Part shown: piece after piece, positions 36,165 to 45,342 of the stretch | Numbering within the stretch: position 1 is the stretch's first letter | How the letters are laid out: each line of letters starts with the position of its first letter | Assembly (NCBI GenBank): GCA_025927685.1 | Contig: JAICKX010000004.1 | Coordinates: forward strand, 1 to 60,679 | DNA from: Thermoleophilia bacterium | GTDB lineage: Bacteria > Actinomycetota > Thermoleophilia > Gaiellales > JAICJC01 | DNA length: 60,679 nucleotides | Reading direction: 5' to 3' | Program-made: the position numbers and the translations under genes | Notes under the pieces: model-generated | Told to the model about the DNA's origin: nothing | What the model saw: the letters and a program-made list of their open reading frames with translations, nothing else | The model's database searches: none

Positions 36165-38459
36165 ATGTCCAACCACGCTCCCTCTGATCGCCTCGAGGAG
36201 GAACGCCGAATCGCCCATTCCGGCGGGCTCGCGCGCATCGCCGGCCATTGCGCCCGCCACCCGTGGCGCATCGTCTTCATCTGGATCGGCATCTTCGTCG
36301 CTCTCATCGGCCTGAACGCCGCATTCCACGGCTCCCTCGTCAACGAGTTCAAGGTGCCGGGGACGGACTTCCAGAAGGCGACCGACCTGATCGATTCGAA
36401 GTTCAAGGGCCAGAAGGGCGCCGCGCTGCGTGTCGTCCTCGCAGCCCCCCCGGGCGAGCGCATCGACACCCCCGACCGCAAGGCCGCGATCGCGAGGATG
36501 CTCACGGTCGGCGAGGCCGCGGAGAAGTCGCTCGACGAGAGTCGCGCCGACGCGAGCAGCATCACGGATCCGCTCGCGAAGAGCGCCCACCAGCTCTCGA
36601 ACACGGGCCGGATAGCGTTCTTCGACATCCAGTTCGACAGGACCGGCTTCGAGCTGCCGCGCTCCGACGTCGTCAAGGTCGAGGACAACCTGCGCTCGAT
36701 CGGCGAGCCGGCCGGCATCCAGGTCGAGTACACGGGCGACGCGGAGGCTCCGCCGCCCGAGCAGGGCGCGAGCGACATCATCGGGATCGTCGCCGGGTTC
36801 TTCGTGCTGATCATCCTGTTCCGGGCGCTCGTGCCGACGGCCATCCCGCTGATCTTCGCGATCGTCGCCGTCGCAGGGGCGTTCATGCTGCTCTTCCTCG
36901 CCGCCCGGGTCACGAACTTCAACACGATCACCGAGATCCTGGTGCCCATGATCGGCCTGGGCGTCGGCATCGACTACACGCTGTTCATCGTCACGAGGTT
37001 CAGACAGCTGCTCCACGACGGCCTCACGCCGCAGGACGCGGCGGCCGCGGCCGGCGCCACGGCCGGGCGGGCGGTCGTGTTCGCGGGCACCACGGTCGCG
37101 ATCTCGATCACGGGCCTCGCGATCATCGGCATCGACTTCATCACGAAGCTCGGCATCGGAAGCGCGCTCGGCGTCCTGACGGCCGTGCTGCTCGCGAACT
37201 CGATGCTTCCGGCCGTGCTCTCGCTCCTCGGCCACAAGATCGACCGCGGCCGGCTCGGCATGAAGCCGACGGACGACTCGCGGGCCGGCCAGGCGCGCAC
37301 GCCTGTCGCGGCCTGGGGGCGGCTGGTCTCCGGCAAGGCGAAGATCTTCCTCCCCCTCTCGATCGTGCTCCTCCTGGCGCTCGCCTCTCCCGTCCTGCAG
37401 GTACGGCTCGGCCTGGCCGACTCCAGCACGGCGCCGAAGGACCAGTCGACCCGCAAGGCGTACGACCTGCTCTCGTCCCCGGACGGGTTCGGTGCCGGCT
37501 TCACGGCCCCGATCCCGGTCGTCGTCGACCTGCGAAACGACCACCAGGCGGCCACGCGGCTCGAGACTGCGATGCGCAAGGTGCCGGGCGTGAAGACGGT
37601 CGTCGCGCCGATCTACAACGCCAAGACGCCCGACCAGGCGTCGGTGGCGATCATCAACGCCAACTCGCGGTACGCCCCGCAGGACGCGCGCACCGACGAC
37701 ATCGTCTCGGAGCTCCGCGACCGCACGATCCCGCGGGTGCTCGACGGATCCCCGGCGAGGGCGTACGTCTCCGGCGCCAATGCGGCGTTCACCGACATCG
37801 GAAACATCATCTTCGACCGCGCGCCGTACTTCCTGCTCTACATCATCGGCGTGACGTTCATCGTGCTCGCGATGGCCTTCCGGTCCGTCGTGATCGCGAC
37901 GAAGGCTGCGCTGACGACGCTCACCTCGGCGCTGGTCGGCTTCGGGGTGCTGACGCTGGTCGTGCAGCTCGGGCACGGCATGGGCGTGATCGGGCTCGAC
38001 CAGACCGGCCCGATCGAGAGCTTCGTGCCGCCGATCGCGTTCGCCATCCTGTTCGGGCTCTCGATGGACTACGAGGTGTTCCTGATGAGCCGCATCCGTG
38101 AGGAGCACATCCACGGCGAGGACACGATCTCGGCCGTCAAGGACGGGATGGCCGGCGTCGGCCGGGTCATCCTGGCGGCCGCGCTCATCATGTCGAGCGT
38201 GTTCTTCTCCTTCCTGCTCACGCCCGACCGCGTGTCGAAGGAGTTCGGCCTCCTGCTCGGCATCGCGATCCTGACCGACGCCATCATCATCCGGCTGACG
38301 CTCGTCCCGGCGCTCCTGACGCTCCTGGACGACCGGTCGTGGAGCATGCCCGCCTGGCTCGACAAGATCCTGCCGAACCTGACGATCGAGCCGCCCGGCC
38401 AGCGCGACGCGGCCCGTGAGGCCCGCCGGCGGAGCGAGCCGGCTCCCGCCATCGACTGA
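36165..38459 (+). CDS. MMPL-family RND transporter
   Basis: A 764-residue inner-membrane transporter with two repeats. Each has an extracytoplasmic domain (about 45-190 and 410-540) followed by a cluster of five to six membrane helices. Conserved MMPL elements include GVGIDYTLFIVTRFRQL in helix 4 of the first half, with the proton-relay Asp-Tyr, and FGLSMDYEVFLMSRIRE in the second half. These Asp-Tyr pairs are typical of MmpL proteins and energise lipid or lipid-linked substrate export by proton motive force. The substrate is unknown. A long palindromic hairpin follows the stop. Confidence 0.92.
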   Translation: MSNHAPSDRLEEERRIAHSGGLARIAGHCARHPWRIVFIWIGIFVALIGLNAAFHGSLVNEFKVPGTDFQKATDLIDSKFKGQKGAALRVVLAAPPGERIDTPDRKAAIARMLTVGEAAEKSLDESRADASSITDPLAKSAHQLSNTGRIAFFDIQFDRTGFELPRSDVVKVEDNLRSIGEPAGIQVEYTGDAEAPPPEQGASDIIGIVAGFFVLIILFRALVPTAIPLIFAIVAVAGAFMLLFLAARVTNFNTITEILVPMIGLGVGIDYTLFIVTRFRQLLHDGLTPQDAAAAAGATAGRAVVFAGTTVAISITGLAIIGIDFITKLGIGSALGVLTAVLLANSMLPAVLSLLGHKIDRGRLGMKPTDDSRAGQARTPVAAWGRLVSGKAKIFLPLSIVLLLALASPVLQVRLGLADSSTAPKDQSTRKAYDLLSSPDGFGAGFTAPIPVVVDLRNDHQAATRLETAMRKVPGVKTVVAPIYNAKTPDQASVAIINANSRYAPQDARTDDIVSELRDRTIPRVLDGSPARAYVSGANAAFTDIGNIIFDRAPYFLLYIIGVTFIVLAMAFRSVVIATKAALTTLTSALVGFGVLTLVVQLGHGMGVIGLDQTGPIESFVPPIAFAILFGLSMDYEVFLMSRIREEHIHGEDTISAVKDGMAGVGRVILAAALIMSSVFFSFLLTPDRVSKEFGLLLGIAILTDAIIIRLTLVPALLTLLDDRSWSMPAWLDKILPNLTIEPPGQRDAAREARRRSEPAPAID

Positions 38460-38464
38460 CGATC

Positions 38465-38515
38465 CCACCGGGGTCAGGCCCACAGCCTTCGCGCTCCGGG
38501 GCCTGACTCTGGTGG
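38465..38515. terminator. Hairpin of the GGGGTCAG family after the MMPL gene
   Basis: A 17-bp stem (38465-38481 with 38499-38515, two G-U pairs) around a 17-base loop, starting 5 bases after the stop. Both arms carry the GGGGTCAGgCC / ggCCTGAC core related to the palindrome at 31084. No U-run follows. Confidence 0.5.
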
Positions 38516-38553
38516 TGCTCAAGGACCGGTATCGCCGGCCGATTACGAGGGCG

Positions 38554-38997
38554 ATGCAGATCCCTCCCGTCGACGCCAGGACCGCCGCGACCCGGGGGAC
38601 GGAGCCGGCCCGCCGACACGTCTATCCCACCAGCCGCCCGCCGGTCGCCGCCGCGTCCACGGAGCCCGAACCGACCGCCGCTCCCAGCCCCACCTCGGGT
38701 CGCGCGACGGCCCAGGCCACCCCGGCCAGGTTCTCGCACCGCCTCGCGGAGGCGCTGCATCGCGACGGCCGCCTGGCCGACCTGAAGGGCGGGCTGACGC
38801 GCACCCAGGTCGACCGCATGCTCGCGGGCCTTCCGCCCGGCGGCTTCGGCGGGGACTTCGCGCACATGAGCCCCGCCCACCTCAAGGCGCTCGGCCAGCT
38901 GATGCGAGGTGAGTCCGGCCCCGTCACCCCGGGTGAGCCGCGGCGCTACACGTTCGACCCGTCGAACCCGGTCGACACGACCACCCGCCCGGCCTGA
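38554..38997 (+). CDS. Unknown low-complexity protein
   Basis: A 147-residue protein starting at ATG 38554 (MQIPPVDARTAATRG). The first 60 residues are Pro/Ala/Thr/Arg-rich and probably disordered. Residues about 65-120 may be a small helical domain (RFSHRLAEALHRDGRLADLK then GGLTRTQVDRMLAGL), and the tail is disordered again. No signal peptide, membrane segment or known motif. No homology recognised. A weak ribosome-binding site (ACGAGGG) precedes the start. It stands alone between the MMPL terminator and a 360-base gap. Confidence 0.4.
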   Translation: MQIPPVDARTAATRGTEPARRHVYPTSRPPVAAASTEPEPTAAPSPTSGRATAQATPARFSHRLAEALHRDGRLADLKGGLTRTQVDRMLAGLPPGGFGGDFAHMSPAHLKALGQLMRGESGPVTPGEPRRYTFDPSNPVDTTTRPA

Positions 38998-39361
38998 GCT
39001 CTCCGCGCGGCTGATCTCGGCGTCCCGCCGCACGGCGCGGCGAACGTCGCAAATACCACGTTCCGGGGATGACGCCCCGAGACGAACGGCGTAGCGTCTT
39101 CGGGCCGCGTCCCGCCCGCCCCCCACCGACCCACCGGCGCGAGCGTCTGGACGTGCGTCAACGAGTCGTACTCCCCACGAGGGGAGGCGGGACGCGGCGT
39201 CCCACGGTCGCAGGACGGCCCCGCTTGCCCGTGTCATCTCGTGGTCGTCGCTACCACAATCCGGGGAGGCTCGCAGGCTGCGGGAGCGGCTACCATCGCG
39301 GGCGCGTGCCGGGTGGTATCTGCAGTCAGCCCCAGGCGGCGCGCGAGGTGCGCGCGGTGTG
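38998..39361. other. Intergenic gap before the histidine kinase
   Basis: No gene is supported in this 364-base stretch. It contains an inverted repeat CTCCCC-ACGA-GGGGAG at 39171-39186, described separately, and a TACCAT at 39291-39296 that could be a -10 box. I see no other structure. Confidence 0.4.
39171..39186. promoter_or_regulatory. Inverted repeat CTCCCC-N4-GGGGAG
   Basis: A perfect 6-bp inverted repeat with a 4-base centre about 175 bases before the kinase gene. It resembles the site at 13303-13318 after the orphan response regulator in size and base pattern. A shared operator is possible. Confidence 0.3.
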
Positions 39362-40798
39362 ATGCCCCGGTATCCGCCGCAATCGCCGGCCGCGGCGCTG
39401 CCGTCTGACCTGTCCACGGCGACCCAGGCGGTGGCCGTCGCGCGGGCGAGCGACGCGGTGCTCGTCGATGTGAGCGACGCCTTCTGCCAGCTCGTCGGCC
39501 GCACCCGGGCGGAACTCCTCGGACGCACGGCCGCCGCGCACGGCATCAGCGATCAGGAGCGGCTCGACTGGCTGATCTCGCGCTTCCCGGAGCGGGGCCG
39601 CAGCCACCGCCAGCAGCGCGTCTTCGAGACGCCGCGCGGACACGTCCTCGCCGACCTCGAGATGCACGGGATCGAGCTGGGCGGCGAGCGCCTGATCGTG
39701 TCGGTGGTGACGCCGGTCGCCGACACGGCGGCCAGCCGCGACGAGAGCGTCCTCGGCGCGGTGCTCGAGGCCACGCCGCTCGGCGTCGTCCTGTACGACC
39801 ACGAGCTGCGCATCGTGCGTGTGAACCGCGCGGTGGAGCGGCTGGGCCGGATCCGCCCGGAGCACATCGGCATGCGCCTCACCGACGCCGTCCCGGATGC
39901 GGACCCCGCCGTCGTCGCAACGATCCGTGAGGTCTTCGCCACGGGCCGGCCCGTGATCGCGATGGAGGTGCCGGGCCGAAACGGCGACGCATACCTCATG
40001 TCGATGTTCGCCGTCCGCGACACCGAGGACCGGGTCGACAGGGTCGGTTGCATGTTCATGGACGTGACGGACCGCGTCGCCGCCGAGAGAGCGCTGGCCG
40101 AGAGCGAGCACCGTCGCCGCGAGATCCTCGGCCACATGCTCCAGGCTGAAGAGGTGGAGCGAAGCCGTATCGCGACGGAGCTCCACGACGACACGGTGCA
40201 GGTGATGGCGGCCACGCTGCTCGCCCTCGACCGGGTGGCGCTGGTCGCGTCGCGCACGGCTTCCAGCGACCTGGCGGACGCGGTGTCCGTCGCCCGGGCC
40301 ACGCTCGAGGAGGCCACCGACCGGACCCGCCGGCTGATGTTCGAGCTGCGTCCGGCGATCCTGCACGACCACGGCCTCCTGCGGGCGCTGCACGTGCTGG
40401 TCGGGCAGGTCGCGCGCGAGGTCGGGGGCGCTGGGGACGTCACCGGCACCTCGCAGCGCTACGACCCCGCCGTCGAGGAGCTGGTCTACCGGTCGACCCA
40501 GGAGGCGCTCGCGAACGTGCGCAAGCACGCACGCGCGCGGACGATCGACGTCCGGATCGCCGAGGATGACGGCATGCTCGTCGTCGAGGTGACCGACGAC
40601 GGCTGCGGGTTCGAGCTCGACGACGTCCGGGCCCGCGCCGACGCCGCCCTCCACTTCGGCCTCGACACGATGATCGAGCGCCTGCGTGCTGCGGGAGGCG
40701 ACGCGACGATCGATTCCGGCCTGGGCCGCGGGACGACGGTGCGCATGGCCGTCCCTGTGGGGGATCCACAGCCGGCGGCCTCGCACAGCGCACCCTGA
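39362..40798 (+). CDS. NarL-type sensor histidine kinase with two PAS domains
   Basis: A 478-residue soluble kinase. Two PAS-like domains occupy about residues 20-110 and 130-245 (LYDHELRIVRVNRAVERLG is the second PAS start). The dimerisation/phosphoacceptor helix is of the HisKA_3 type, with His in SRIATELHDDTVQ. The HATPase domain has an N-box EALANVRKHA, G1 DDGCGFELDD and G2 SGLGRGTTV. HisKA_3 kinases partner with NarL/LuxR regulators; the only such regulator in the window is at 12630. No membrane segment is present, so it senses something cytosolic. The ATG 39362 and GTG 39359 are equivalent starts. Confidence 0.88.
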   Translation: MPRYPPQSPAAALPSDLSTATQAVAVARASDAVLVDVSDAFCQLVGRTRAELLGRTAAAHGISDQERLDWLISRFPERGRSHRQQRVFETPRGHVLADLEMHGIELGGERLIVSVVTPVADTAASRDESVLGAVLEATPLGVVLYDHELRIVRVNRAVERLGRIRPEHIGMRLTDAVPDADPAVVATIREVFATGRPVIAMEVPGRNGDAYLMSMFAVRDTEDRVDRVGCMFMDVTDRVAAERALAESEHRRREILGHMLQAEEVERSRIATELHDDTVQVMAATLLALDRVALVASRTASSDLADAVSVARATLEEATDRTRRLMFELRPAILHDHGLLRALHVLVGQVAREVGGAGDVTGTSQRYDPAVEELVYRSTQEALANVRKHARARTIDVRIAEDDGMLVVEVTDDGCGFELDDVRARADAALHFGLDTMIERLRAAGGDATIDSGLGRGTTVRMAVPVGDPQPAASHSAP

Positions 40799-40870
40799 TC
40801 GAACCGATTCCGGGCCGGGGACGAATCACGCGGTCGGACGTCGTCAACCGCCGTTCCCGACGTCCGGCCT

Positions 40871-40887
40871 GACCCCACGGCGGGGTC
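40871..40887. repeat. Small GACCCC/GGGGTC hairpin between kinase and cyclase genes
   Basis: GACCCC-acggc-GGGGTC, with GGCCT before it, looks like a decayed member of the GGGGTCAGACCCC palindrome family. It lies in the 179-base gap between two co-directional genes. Confidence 0.35.
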
Positions 40888-40965
40888 CGCGTCGCGAGAC
40901 ACCGACCCCGCCACACCGGTTCGGCGCGCACGTGGGGCCGCCCCGCTCCGGCAGCCGCAGCCGGA

Positions 40966-40971
40966 TATGCT
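40966..40971 (+). promoter_or_regulatory. -10 box (TATGCT) of the cyclase gene
   Basis: TATGCT ends 6 nt before the GTG at 40978, with no ribosome-binding site between. Confidence 0.45.
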
Positions 40972-40977
40972 CGGACG

Positions 40978-43971
40978 GTGGAGCGGAAGCTGGCGACGAT
41001 CCTGTTCGCCGACCTCGTCGGCTCTACCGCGATCGGCGGCGAGCTCGATCCCGAGCACACGCGCGACCTCCTGGAGCGGTTCTACGACGCGATGGAGCAC
41101 GAGATCGCGCTCGGCGGCGGGACGGTCGAGAAGTTCATCGGCGACGCGGTCGTCGCGGTCTTCGGGGCGCCGGCGGCCCAGGAGGATCACGCCGAGCGAG
41201 CGCTCCAGACGGCGCTGTGGATGATCGAGCGCCTGCACGAGCTCTTCGGCGACCGGCTCGCGCTGCGGATCGGCGTGAACTCCGGCGAGGTCGTGGTCGG
41301 CCGGCCGCGCGAGGGGAGCTCGTTCGCGACCGGCGACCCCGTGAACGTCGCCGCCCGGCTGGAGCAGGCGGCGGCGCCGGGACGGGTGCTCGTCGGCGAG
41401 CGGACGGCCGCGCTCGTCGGCGCCGCCTTCGAGCTGGGCGACCCGCACACGGTGGAGGCGAAGGGCAAGGCGGGCGGCGTCGTCGCGCACGAGCTCGGGC
41501 GGATGGTCGCGCCGCGCCGTCCCCGCGGTGGCCACGGCCTCGCGAGCGCCTTCGTCGGCCGCGCCTGCGAGCTCGACCGGCTGCAGCAGGTGGCGTCGAC
41601 CGATGCGCCGCGCCTGGCCATGCTCATCGGCGAGCCGGGAGTCGGCAAGACGGCGCTCGTGCGCGAGCTGCGCAGCCGCCTGCCGGAAGGCACGACGTTC
41701 CGGATCGGGCGCTGTCTCTCGTACGGCCGCAGCGTCGCGTACAGCCCTCTCGCCGACGTGCTGCGGCAGGAGCTGGGCCTGCGGGAAGAGGATCCCGCGC
41801 TGGAGCGGCTCGCCGGCCGCGAGATCCTCGGGCTGACGCTCGGGCTGGACGTCGCCGGCGAGCTCGAGCCGCGGGCGGCCGTCCTCGCCCTCCAGGATGC
41901 CTGGGTGCGGATGGTCTCGGAGATCGGGTCGCGCGGCCCGGCGGTGCTCGTGCTCGAGGACCTGCACTGGGCCACGGCTCCGTTGATCGAGCTGCTGACC
42001 CGGGTCCTCGCGGACGCCACCGGGCCGGTCCTGATCCTGGGAACGACGCGGCCCGACCGGGACGGGCTGCCCGCCGGCGAGGCCCTGACCCTGGAGCCGC
42101 TGGGCGACGGCGAGGCGGCCGAGCTGATCGACCGTGCCCTGGCGGCGCCGCTCGATGCGCCTGCGCGCGATCTCGTCGTCCGCCGTTCGGAGGGGAACCC
42201 GTTCTTCGTCGAGGAGCTGCTGTCGGACCTGCTCGACCGCGGCCTTTTGGTCCGGAGGAACGGCGGCTGGGTGCTTCGAGGCGACGGGCTGGCGGTCCCC
42301 GGATCCGTCCACGCACTGCTCGCCGCACGCATCGACCTCCTCCCCCCGGCCGCGAAGGAGGCGCTGCAGGCGGCCGCCGTGATCGGCCGGTCCTTCTCGA
42401 CGGCCGGGCTATCCGCGCTCGTCGGATCAGCGGCGGAGGTGCGCACGCTCGTCGAGCGCGGCTTCGTCCGCGCCACCGAGCCCGAGCTCGTCTTCAAGCA
42501 TGCGCTGACTCGTGACGTCGCATACGGCAGCCTGCCGAAGGCCGAGCGCGCGCGGCGCCACGCCGCGCACGCCGAGTGGCTGGAGAGCGTCGACGCGCGC
42601 GACTCGCGGGCGGGCACGCTCGCCTACCACTACGCGGAGGCCGTGAATCCTGAGATCGCCGGCCTCGCCTGGCGCGACCGCGCCGAGGACGCCGCGCGGC
42701 TCCGCGCCTCGGCGCTGCGCTGGCTTCGTCGCGCCGCCGAGCTGGCGGTCAGCCGGTTCGACGTCGACGACGCGCTCGCGCTTCTCGAGCGAGCCGCCGA
42801 GCTGACGCCGACTGACCCGGAGCTCTGGCACTCGATCGGCCGCGTCAACGCGCTGAAGTTCGACGGCGAGGCGTTCTGGGAGGCGATGCTGAAGGCGGTC
42901 GAGCTCACGTCCGAGCCGAAGGAGCTCGGCGAGCTGTACGGCGAGCTGGCCTGGGAGTCCACGATGCGCGGTGCGATGTGGAAGGTCGCTCCCGATGACG
43001 CCGTCGCCCAGGACTGGATCGAGCAGGCGCTGCGGCTCGCGCCGCCCGACAGCCGCGCGTTCGGATACGCCCTGATGGCGAAGGCGATGCGGGAGGACGA
43101 CCTCCCGGCGGCCCAGCGCGCCGTCGCGATCGCCGAGGTGCTCGGCGACCTCGAGCTGCTCTCGTTCGGCCTGTTCGCGCACGCCGGACTCGCGCAGCAG
43201 GAGGCTGACTTCGCCGCCGCCTCGGAGTGGGCGCGACGGCGGCTCGAGCTCGGCCAACGCCTCAACGATCCCGACCACCTCGCGCTGATCCACTGGGGCT
43301 CGGCGACGGCCGAGCTGGGGCTCGGGCATCTGGAGGCCGCCCAGGAGCACGCGCTCCGCCACGATGCGATCGCGGCCCGGTTGACCCCTCACCACGCGGT
43401 GCATGCGCTCGGCGCCCTGCTGTCGCTCGACGAGGCCGCCGGCCGGTGGGACCGCCTGCACGAGCGCACCGGGCGGACCGAGCAGGCGGTCGCAGCCAAC
43501 GCCGCGACGCCGTGTGTCTACAACGCGTACTCCCTGCTGGCCTGTGCCGCGGCCTGCGCGGCTCTGGGGCAGGACGCGGAGGCCGGCCGGCTGGAAGCCG
43601 AGGAACGGGCGCTGGGCTTCGAAGGGTACGAGCTCTGGCTCGATCCGCTCCGGGCGCGGCTGGCGCTGATCCGCGGCGACCTCGACCGTCTCGACGCACT
43701 GCTCCCCGGCTCGGAGAGGTGGCGCTGGGTGGTATGGCACTACGTCACCGGCGTCGCCATCCGTCTGGACGCGCTCGTCGCCCTGGGCCGGGCGGGCGAG
43801 GCCGTCGAGGACGCCGAGCGCCACGCGCGTCCCGGCACCTACCTCGAGCCGTTCGCGCTCCGGGCTCTCGGCATCGCCCGGGGCGACCCGGCGCTCGTCG
43901 CGCGGGCCCAGGAGCGGTTCAAGGCGATGGGCCTCGAGTGGTATGCCGCGCAGACCAGGCTCGTCTCATGA
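40978..43971 (+). CDS. Class III nucleotide cyclase-STAND ATPase-TPR regulator
   Basis: A 997-residue multidomain protein. Residues 1-160 form a class III adenylate/guanylate cyclase domain with metal Asp residues in LFADLVGST and FIGDAVVAVFG, a substrate Lys in VEKF, and Asn/Arg in GDPVNVAARLEQ. The key residues are intact, so it could be active. Residues about 185-470 form a STAND/AAA-type ATPase with Walker A GEPGVGKTA and Walker B VLVLEDLHWA. The remaining 500 residues are TPR-like helical repeats. Unlike many relatives it has no C-terminal LuxR HTH. Signal integration coupled to cAMP production is the usual guess. Confidence 0.88.
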   Translation: MERKLATILFADLVGSTAIGGELDPEHTRDLLERFYDAMEHEIALGGGTVEKFIGDAVVAVFGAPAAQEDHAERALQTALWMIERLHELFGDRLALRIGVNSGEVVVGRPREGSSFATGDPVNVAARLEQAAAPGRVLVGERTAALVGAAFELGDPHTVEAKGKAGGVVAHELGRMVAPRRPRGGHGLASAFVGRACELDRLQQVASTDAPRLAMLIGEPGVGKTALVRELRSRLPEGTTFRIGRCLSYGRSVAYSPLADVLRQELGLREEDPALERLAGREILGLTLGLDVAGELEPRAAVLALQDAWVRMVSEIGSRGPAVLVLEDLHWATAPLIELLTRVLADATGPVLILGTTRPDRDGLPAGEALTLEPLGDGEAAELIDRALAAPLDAPARDLVVRRSEGNPFFVEELLSDLLDRGLLVRRNGGWVLRGDGLAVPGSVHALLAARIDLLPPAAKEALQAAAVIGRSFSTAGLSALVGSAAEVRTLVERGFVRATEPELVFKHALTRDVAYGSLPKAERARRHAAHAEWLESVDARDSRAGTLAYHYAEAVNPEIAGLAWRDRAEDAARLRASALRWLRRAAELAVSRFDVDDALALLERAAELTPTDPELWHSIGRVNALKFDGEAFWEAMLKAVELTSEPKELGELYGELAWESTMRGAMWKVAPDDAVAQDWIEQALRLAPPDSRAFGYALMAKAMREDDLPAAQRAVAIAEVLGDLELLSFGLFAHAGLAQQEADFAAASEWARRRLELGQRLNDPDHLALIHWGSATAELGLGHLEAAQEHALRHDAIAARLTPHHAVHALGALLSLDEAAGRWDRLHERTGRTEQAVAANAATPCVYNAYSLLACAAACAALGQDAEAGRLEAEERALGFEGYELWLDPLRARLALIRGDLDRLDALLPGSERWRWVVWHYVTGVAIRLDALVALGRAGEAVEDAERHARPGTYLEPFALRALGIARGDPALVARAQERFKAMGLEWYAAQTRLVS

Positions 43972-45255
43972 CCCTCCCGACAGCTGCGGATGCGTATCCG
44001 GGTCGAGATGCGGTTCCGCCTCGCCCGGCAATGCCTCGAGCCGCCGCACCGGCGCGAGGAACGGGATGACGAGGCAGATGATCGTGCCGGCGGCGATGAA
44101 GCTCGCGAGCCCGCGCGTCGCTCCGACGTCCGCGACGAGGACTCCGGCCGCTCCGAACCCGATCGGCTGCGCGACCAGCGAGGAGAACCAGTCGTACGCC
44201 GTGACGCGGGAGAGGACCTCGGCGGGGACGCGGGCCTGGAGCGTGGTCTCCCAGTAGACGTTGCCGGCGATCCCCCCGGCGGACGCAGCCAGGTAGGTGG
44301 CCGCCACGAGCCAGGCGGGCACGGCAAGCGCGAGAAGCGCGCCAGGGATGGCGAACGCGGCGAAGAGCAGCGTCGCGACGAACATCGGCCGCCGCGGCCG
44401 GCCCCGGAGCGCGACGACGCCGCCGGCCAGGTCTCCCACACCTCCCGCGGCCACGATCAGTCCCCAGGCGGACGCGCCGCCGAGGTGCTGACGCGCGATG
44501 ACCGGCCCGGCGACGAAGAACGGCGCGCCAAGGAGTGCGTTCGTGGCCGCCGCCTGGATGTTCGAGATCCAGAGCCATGAGCGGGACGAGAACTCCTGCC
44601 AGCCTTCGATCAGCTGGCGGAGCAGCGGCGCCTCGCGTGCGCGCGTCGTCTTCGGGAGCGAGAGCATCGCCAGCACCGCCGCGCTCCCGGCGAAGGTCAC
44701 GCTGTCCCCGGCGATCGCCCAGGCCGGAGAGGCGGCCGCGAGGATGACTCCGGCGGCTGCCGGACCGGCCACGCCACCCGCGGCGTCCGCCCCCCACCGA
44801 AGCGCGTTCGCCTGCTGCAGCTGCGACTGCGGCACGAGCTGCGGCGCCAGGGCGGAGACGGCCGGATAGAAGAACCCGCTGCACGCACCGTGGATCGCAT
44901 ACAGGACCAGCATGTGCCAGAGCTGGGCTGTTCCGGTGAACAGCAGCGCCGCGAGCGCCGCCTGGCTGGCAAAGCGGATCACGTCCGCGGCAACCATCAC
45001 CGGACGCCGCGAGAAGCGATCAGCCACAGCACCGCCCAGGAGCAACGCGCCGATCGTGAAGGCCGACCGGATGCCCAGCACCCACCCCAGTGCCGCCGTC
45101 GACCCGGTGACGTCGAGCACCGCGAACGCGAGCGCGACCGCCACCATCCCGTCCCCGAACGCCGACGTCAGCTGGCCGACGAAGAACCGGCGGTACGTCA
45201 CCGACCGAAGCGGCGCGAGGCTCCCGGGCAGGATCACGCGCCGGACGCTAGCCAT
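43966..45255 (-). CDS. MFS transporter (EmrB/MFS_3-type efflux-like)
   Basis: A 429-residue polytopic membrane protein with twelve predicted membrane helices and the major-facilitator motif A (GGAVADRFSRRPVM) between helices 2 and 3. The N-terminal part FFVGQLTSAFGDGMVAVALAFAVLDVTGS is typical of the MFS_3 (enterobactin exporter/macrolide efflux-like) group. Export of a small molecule is likely; the substrate is unknown. It starts at ATG 45255 and overlaps the cyclase gene's 3' end by 6 bases, convergently. The start region is divergent from the exoprotein gene at 45343. Confidence 0.88.
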   Translation of the reverse strand: MASVRRVILPGSLAPLRSVTYRRFFVGQLTSAFGDGMVAVALAFAVLDVTGSTAALGWVLGIRSAFTIGALLLGGAVADRFSRRPVMVAADVIRFASQAALAALLFTGTAQLWHMLVLYAIHGACSGFFYPAVSALAPQLVPQSQLQQANALRWGADAAGGVAGPAAAGVILAAASPAWAIAGDSVTFAGSAAVLAMLSLPKTTRAREAPLLRQLIEGWQEFSSRSWLWISNIQAAATNALLGAPFFVAGPVIARQHLGGASAWGLIVAAGGVGDLAGGVVALRGRPRRPMFVATLLFAAFAIPGALLALAVPAWLVAATYLAASAGGIAGNVYWETTLQARVPAEVLSRVTAYDWFSSLVAQPIGFGAAGVLVADVGATRGLASFIAAGTIICLVIPFLAPVRRLEALPGEAEPHLDPDTHPQLSGGS

Positions 45256-45342
45256 GCGCGCGGATCGGTGGCTGCTGGCGAGTTCACTCGGTTGAGGGAC
45301 GGCGCGAGGTCCGTTCCGGACGACTATTCGAGTAAGGCGCGT

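Noticed and set aside
36150-38522. A 790-codon minus-strand open frame opposite the MMPL gene
   Set aside because: Low-complexity Arg/Asp/His composition and full overlap with a well-conserved transporter mark it as a shadow.
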